A stretch of 10,198 nucleotides of DNA from QHWT01 sp046726015 (lineage in GTDB: Bacteria; Acidobacteriota; Vicinamibacteria; Vicinamibacterales; 2-12-FULL-66-21), in NCBI GenBank assembly GCA_046726015.1, contig JBKOZS010000030.1:1-10198 (forward strand), read 5' to 3'. This document shows positions 6,920 to 10,198 of the stretch, one piece after another (positions within the stretch are counted from its first letter, which is position 1; each line of letters begins with the position of its first letter). The translations under genes and the position numbers were made by a program. A model generated the notes under the pieces. That model ran no database searches. It saw only the letters and a program-made list of their open reading frames with translations, and was not told the DNA's origin.

Positions 6920-7744
6920 CTACAATCTGCCGGCGGGTCTACAGACCCGCCCTGCCTCGTAGAACTCTGCCGGGCGAGCAGCGTCGATAACGTCGTGCGT
7001 CGCGGCGAGTTCGAAGTACCGCCGAAGCCCGGCGGCCTCGCGTTCTCCCAGCTGATACTGGATATTGTCCCTCAAATAGCTCTTACAGATCGGTCCCTTC
7101 TCGGCCCCCGCGTACGCTTCGGCGATCGCATCCGAGTCGGCGACGCCAGCATCACGCGCTTCCTGCAGCGCGACGACATGCGTCGCGGTGAGCGCGTCGG
7201 CCCGGCCGGCCCACACCGCCCAGACAAACGGCAGGCCGGTCAGCCTCGTCCACTCGGCGCCGAGATCGATCTTCATCAATCCGGCCGACACGTGGTCGAG
7301 GAACAGCGCGGGATCGCCAATCAGCAGCGCCGCGTCGCAGGGTTCGACGCGGGCCGCCGCCTCCGGAGCCATCGGCTCGAAGACCGGTTCAATGCCCCAC
7401 GCCTCGCGGCACAGGACGCGCGTCAGGCCTGCGGACGTGCGCGAGCTGCTGTCCAGTCCGATGGTGCGGATCTTCTCGATCGGCACGCGCGTGAAGAGTG
7501 CGACCGAGGCGACGTCGCCGTCCGACACGATCCCGAGGTCCGGAACGATCCGGTACAGCTCGGGCGCGCGCTGATACTCGATCGAAGGAATCATCCCAAG
7601 ATCGATATCGCCAGCATGCAGCAGCGTCGCGCACGTCGAGGGCAGGTCGAACCGCAGCGAGAACAGGTCAGTCCGCGCATCGAGCCCGTGAACGAGCGGA
7701 CGTGCGTTCAAATACCCGACAGCCCCGAGCCGAACAACCCTCAT
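6920..7744 (-). CDS. mqnA: Chorismate dehydratase MqnA
   Basis: The product is 274 residues with a periplasmic-binding-protein-like fold. MqnA dehydrates chorismate to 3-[(1-carboxyvinyl)oxy]benzoate, the first committed step of the futalosine pathway. Signatures include GAVGYLNARPLVHGL near the N-terminus, DLGMIPSIEYQ, SDGDVASVALFTR, GLDSSSRTSAGLTRVL, DAALLIGDPAL and DLGAEWTRLTGLPFVWAVW. The ATG (7742-7744) overlaps the stop of the mqnE-related gene (ATGA) and has AAGGTG 5 nt upstream. The last dozen residues (AGRVCRPAGRL) are encoded by palindromic repeat C rather than by family-conserved sequence, which suggests that the repeat replaced or extended the original end. Confidence 0.94.
   Translation of the reverse strand: MRVVRLGAVGYLNARPLVHGLDARTDLFSLRFDLPSTCATLLHAGDIDLGMIPSIEYQRAPELYRIVPDLGIVSDGDVASVALFTRVPIEKIRTIGLDSSSRTSAGLTRVLCREAWGIEPVFEPMAPEAAARVEPCDAALLIGDPALFLDHVSAGLMKIDLGAEWTRLTGLPFVWAVWAGRADALTATHVVALQEARDAGVADSDAIAEAYAGAEKGPICKSYLRDNIQYQLGEREAAGLRRYFELAATHDVIDAARPAEFYEAGRVCRPAGRL
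6932..6951. repeat. Palindromic repeat unit C, inside the mqnA 3' end
   Basis: Perfect inverted repeat GGCGGGTCT-AC-AGACCCGCC, with 9-bp arms. It is nearly identical to unit D 3.2 kb away and is translated as part of the MqnA C-terminus. Units A, B and C lie in a row with centres about 26 and 32 bp apart. Confidence 0.87.
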
Positions 7745-8580
7745 GCGCGCACCTTGAATGTTCCGTCACGTTCGACCGGCTCGAGGCCGGCCGCCTTGAT
7801 GTTTCCGCGAATCTCCTCGATCGGGCTGCGACGCCGTCCCAGATCCCCCTGCAGCGGCGACACCGAATCCACATCGTCCGCCCCCATCGTGAGCGCGACC
7901 TGCGCCAGCTTTGGCCCGTAGCGCACCCAGTCGACCTGGATCGAATCGATGTTGTCCGCCAGGAGGCGCGCCGTCGCAATCGCCTTTACGTCGTCGTACC
8001 CAGTGGATGGATGCGCGATGGAGCTGGTACGCGGCAGCGGCGCGAATGCGCGAATGCCACCGACGGCCGACTGGAGCTCCTTGACTCCTGCGATCAGCTC
8101 CACCGACTCTTTCGGTCCGGTGTGCACCGTCACGCGCGGCACCTCGAGTCCGGCATCGTGCGCGGCACGAATCGCGCCCGCAGCGTCCTGCAGCAGATCG
8201 ATCGGAGCCTCGGCAATGATCTCGAGCCCGGCACGACGAAGAGACGCCAGCAGATCACCCGGCGGTCCGCCGGCGACATCAACCAGATCCGCCAGCGAGA
8301 ATGCGCTTACGGGCGTGGTGCCCGCGAGTTGCCGCGCACGCTTCACCGCGTCAGCTGCGGCGTCGATCGACTGCGGCCGACCCACGATGCGGATTTCACC
8401 TGCTTCGGCAGATGCCGGTAAAGCCGCCGGCATCGCGTCGACGTGGACCTCCAACACCCGCACGAACGTCGTGCGCGTGCCATGGCGGCGTTGCCGTTCC
8501 TCGTCGCCACGGGCCCCGATCGCAATCAGATCGTAGCTCGCCAGCAACTCCTGTGCTTCTTCCAGCGAAATTGCGCTCAT
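7741..8580 (-). CDS. MqnE-like protein lacking the radical-SAM cluster (cysteine-free)
   Basis: The product is 279 residues, about 90-100 shorter than usual aminodeoxyfutalosine synthase MqnE. The N-terminus (DLIAIGARGDEERQRRHG, residues 17-34) and C-terminal WVRYGPKLAQVALTMGADDVDSV (218-240) resemble MqnE, and the middle (EIRIVGRP, FSLADLVDVAG) follows the barrel layout of the family. The CxxxCxxC motif expected soon after residue 40 is absent: the chain goes from VLEVHVDAMPAALP straight to EIRIVG. I count no cysteine in the whole protein, so it cannot bind the [4Fe-4S] cluster. The reading frame is intact, with ATGA overlaps to ubiD and mqnA, so it is a maintained gene, not obvious decay. 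It may be a pseudoenzyme, a partner subunit or a newly purposed barrel; the true MqnE would then be elsewhere. Confidence 0.8.
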   Translation of the reverse strand: MSAISLEEAQELLASYDLIAIGARGDEERQRRHGTRTTFVRVLEVHVDAMPAALPASAEAGEIRIVGRPQSIDAAADAVKRARQLAGTTPVSAFSLADLVDVAGGPPGDLLASLRRAGLEIIAEAPIDLLQDAAGAIRAAHDAGLEVPRVTVHTGPKESVELIAGVKELQSAVGGIRAFAPLPRTSSIAHPSTGYDDVKAIATARLLADNIDSIQVDWVRYGPKLAQVALTMGADDVDSVSPLQGDLGRRRSPIEEIRGNIKAAGLEPVERDGTFKVRA

Positions 8581-10031
8581 GCCTTCCATCCGCGGCTGAT
8601 ACGTTGCCAGATCTCCTCCGCGCGCCGGGCCGCTCGGTCTGTCGTCACGATTCGTTTCGGCCACGGCCGCTTGAAGCCCTCGGACGCCCACTTTCTCGTC
8701 GCGTCGATCCCCATCTTGCTGCCATACGCGGGCAGATCGCTGGCATCTTCCAGGTCGTCCACCGGTCCGCGCATGAACTGGATATCACGCTCGGGGTCGA
8801 TATGGGTGCCGACGATCCACGCGACTTCCGATTGATTCTGGACGTCGACATCCTTGTCGACGACGATGATGGTCTTCGAAAACATCAACTGACCGAGGCC
8901 CCAGGCCGCGTTCATGATCTTGCGGGCGTGCCCGGGATACCGCTTGTCGATCGAGATGATCACGATGTTATGAAAGATGCCCTCGGCCGGAAAGTGCATA
9001 TCGACAATTTCCGGAACCGTCTTGCGAATGAGCGGCAGGAAGATGCGCTCGCTCGCCTTGCCCAGGTAGTAGTCCTCCATCGGCGGAATGCCAACGACGG
9101 TCGTGAGGTAAACAGGGTTCTTTTGGCGCGTCATGCACGTCAGGTGGAACACCGGGTAGTCGTCCGGATGGGAGTAGAAGCCGGTGTGATCGCCGAACGG
9201 CCCTTCGAGGCGGCGTTCTCCCGGCTCGACGTAGCCCTCCAGCACGATCTGCGCATTCGCGGGCACTTCCAGATCGACGGTGACGCACTTGACGAGCTCG
9301 ACGCGCTCGCGCCGGAGAAAGCCTGCCAGCAACAGCTCGTCGAGTCCCTCTGGCATCGGCGCGGTCGCGGCAAATGGCAGCGCGGGGTCGGCGCCCAGCG
9401 CCACGGCAACCGGCAAACGCTTGCCCAGCCGCTCCGCGATCCGGTAATGCTGGGCCCCGCCCTTGTGCCGCTGCCAGTGCATGCCGGTCGTGCGTTCGTC
9501 GTACACCTGCATGCGATACGTCCCGATGTTTCGCATGCCGGTCTCCGGATCTTTCGTGAACACCATTGGCAGCGTGATGTACCGGCCGCCATCCTCCGGC
9601 CAGCACTTCAGAATCGGGATCTCGTCGAGCGTGCCGTTCTTCCTCACGACTTCCTGGCACGACCCGCTGCTGACCGTTTTCGGCATCAGGTCCTTCAACC
9701 GCCCGAGCATCGGCAGCATCTTCAGCGTATCGAGCATGCCGGTGGGGATCTTCGGGTTCGTCAGCTCCTCGATCTCCTTCGCCAGGTCATCGAGCGTGCG
9801 TACGCCAAGCGCCATGCACATGCGTTTCATCGACCCGTACAGGTTGATGACAACGGGCATGTCGTAACCAGTTGGCCGTTCGAACAGCAGCGCGGGACCA
9901 CCACCGGGAGACTTCGACACGCGGTCCGTGACGGCGCAGATCTCGAGGTCCGGGCTCACCGGCTCGGTGATGCGCGCAAGCTCGCGCTCTTTGTCGAGCG
10001 AAGAAATGAAGTCGCTAAGATCTGTGAACAT
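8577..10031 (-). CDS. ubiD: UbiD-family decarboxylase (MqnL-type)
   Basis: The product is 484 residues, close to the usual UbiD length of about 490. UbiD enzymes use prenyl-FMN, made by UbiX, to decarboxylate aromatic acids; here the likely substrate is the prenylated 6-carboxy naphthoquinol of the futalosine route. Matching segments are FTDLSDFISSLDKERELARI at the N-terminus, NIGTYRMQVYDERTTGMHWQ (about 165-185, cofactor/metal region), EGPFGDHTGFY (about 275-285, with the conserved Glu), and KRYPGHARKIMNAAWG toward the C-terminus. Two starts are possible: ATG at 10029-10031 (chosen) and GTG six bases upstream (10035-10037). Its TGA overlaps the ATG of the mqnE-related gene. It is first in the operon; ubiX is last. 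Confidence 0.94.
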   Translation of the reverse strand: MFTDLSDFISSLDKERELARITEPVSPDLEICAVTDRVSKSPGGGPALLFERPTGYDMPVVINLYGSMKRMCMALGVRTLDDLAKEIEELTNPKIPTGMLDTLKMLPMLGRLKDLMPKTVSSGSCQEVVRKNGTLDEIPILKCWPEDGGRYITLPMVFTKDPETGMRNIGTYRMQVYDERTTGMHWQRHKGGAQHYRIAERLGKRLPVAVALGADPALPFAATAPMPEGLDELLLAGFLRRERVELVKCVTVDLEVPANAQIVLEGYVEPGERRLEGPFGDHTGFYSHPDDYPVFHLTCMTRQKNPVYLTTVVGIPPMEDYYLGKASERIFLPLIRKTVPEIVDMHFPAEGIFHNIVIISIDKRYPGHARKIMNAAWGLGQLMFSKTIIVVDKDVDVQNQSEVAWIVGTHIDPERDIQFMRGPVDDLEDASDLPAYGSKMGIDATRKWASEGFKRPWPKRIVTTDRAARRAEEIWQRISRGWKA

Positions 10032-10053
10032 CGTCACGTTGTCACGATCACAT

Positions 10054-10155
10054 CACGAAGAGCACGAAGACACGAAGGGTGAAACGAACAATCACCAAAA
10101 CACATTTGTACGTTCCTACCTTCGTGGCCTTCGAAGCTTCGTGACCTTCGTGAAG
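10054..10155. repeat. CACGAAG / CTTCGTG inverted heptamer array upstream of ubiD
   Basis: Three direct copies of CACGAAG (10054-10060, 10063-10069, 10071-10077) face three copies of the reverse complement CTTCGTG (10120-10126, 10137-10143, 10146-10152), with a CTTCGAAG palindrome at 10129-10136. The inner pair CACGAAGG/CCTTCGTG could close an 8-bp stem around a roughly 40-bp A/T-richer loop. This array fills the leader region of the menaquinone operon. It may be a regulator site, an mRNA structure or a dispersed intergenic repeat; the sequence alone does not decide. I saw no convincing -10/-35 pair in this region. Confidence 0.7.
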
Positions 10156-10172
10156 AAGCCGTCGGCCGTCGC

Positions 10173-10192
10173 GGCGGGTCTGAAGACCCGCC
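10173..10192. repeat. Palindromic repeat unit D
   Basis: Perfect inverted repeat GGCGGGTCT-GA-AGACCCGCC, with 9-bp arms. It differs from unit C only in the two central bases. It is followed on the plus strand by CCTACAC, as unit B is followed by CCTACAA. It lies in the intergenic DNA beyond the heptamer array at the window edge. Confidence 0.85.
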
Positions 10193-10198
10193 CTACAC

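Noticed and set aside
6874..6951. CRISPR-like array
   Set aside because: The three units are themselves palindromes with different arm sequences, only 6-12 bp lie between them, and no cas gene is near.
5770..6990. 406-codon open frame on the plus strand across mqnC
   Set aside because: It is the antisense shadow of mqnC, with no family features and the usual Arg/Val/Asp-rich mirror composition.
8581..8691. Upstream extension of the MqnE-like gene to 8691
   Set aside because: The extension lies within the UbiD coding end and has no family resemblance; the ATGA overlap at 8577-8580 and the MqnE-like N-terminus fit the shorter form.
8301..10082. 593-codon open frame on the plus strand across ubiD
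   Set aside because: It is antisense to a clear UbiD gene, rich in Arg, His and Leu, and without recognisable motifs. Long antisense frames are expected in GC-rich coding DNA.

Overview
The window reads as chromosomal DNA of a high-GC Gram-negative bacterium. An acidobacterial origin (Vicinamibacteria-like) is my inference, based on the futalosine menaquinone genes with a UbiD/UbiX/UbiA trio, the style of the metzincin lipoprotein, and the GGCGGGTCT/AGACCCGCC palindromes. No marker gene proves it. There is no phage, transposase, CRISPR array or RNA gene. Nine of the ten confident full-length or edge genes, and one micro-ORF, lie on the minus strand.

Right and centre (about 10031 down to 2948) is a compact minus-strand operon for menaquinone by the futalosine (Mqn) route. 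In transcription order it is ubiD-type decarboxylase, an mqnE-related gene, mqnA, mqnC, an mqnX-type deaminase, a ubiA/mqnP prenyltransferase and ubiX. Most junctions overlap by 1 to 11 bases (ATGA or TGATG), so translation is probably coupled. The exception is mqnA to mqnC, where three GC-rich palindromes form the 3' end of mqnA and fill the spacer up to 3 nt from the mqnC start. In the pathway, MqnA makes 3-enolpyruvylbenzoate from chorismate, MqnE joins it to SAM to give aminodeoxyfutalosine, MqnX deaminates that, and MqnC cyclises the dehypoxanthine product. MqnP prenylates the naphthoate, and UbiD with UbiX-made prenyl-FMN removes the carboxylate. MqnB and MqnD steps are not in the window. 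The mqnE-related protein has no cysteine at all and cannot carry a radical-SAM cluster. It is the most interesting object here.

Centre-left (1917-2951, plus strand) is a single lipoprotein gene with a carboxypeptidase-regulatory-like domain and a metzincin zinc-protease motif. It sits between ubiX and the menaquinone methyltransferase gene. It shares a CTAG double stop with ubiX and starts only 31 bp from the methyltransferase start.

Left (1885 down to 1, minus) holds menG/ubiE (last step of menaquinone synthesis), then a separate group with its own extended -10 promoter: a TonB-family protein, a 30-residue membrane micro-ORF and the first 23 codons of miaA, cut by the window edge. The right edge upstream of ubiD holds a CACGAAG/CTTCGTG inverted heptamer array and a fourth copy of the palindrome.
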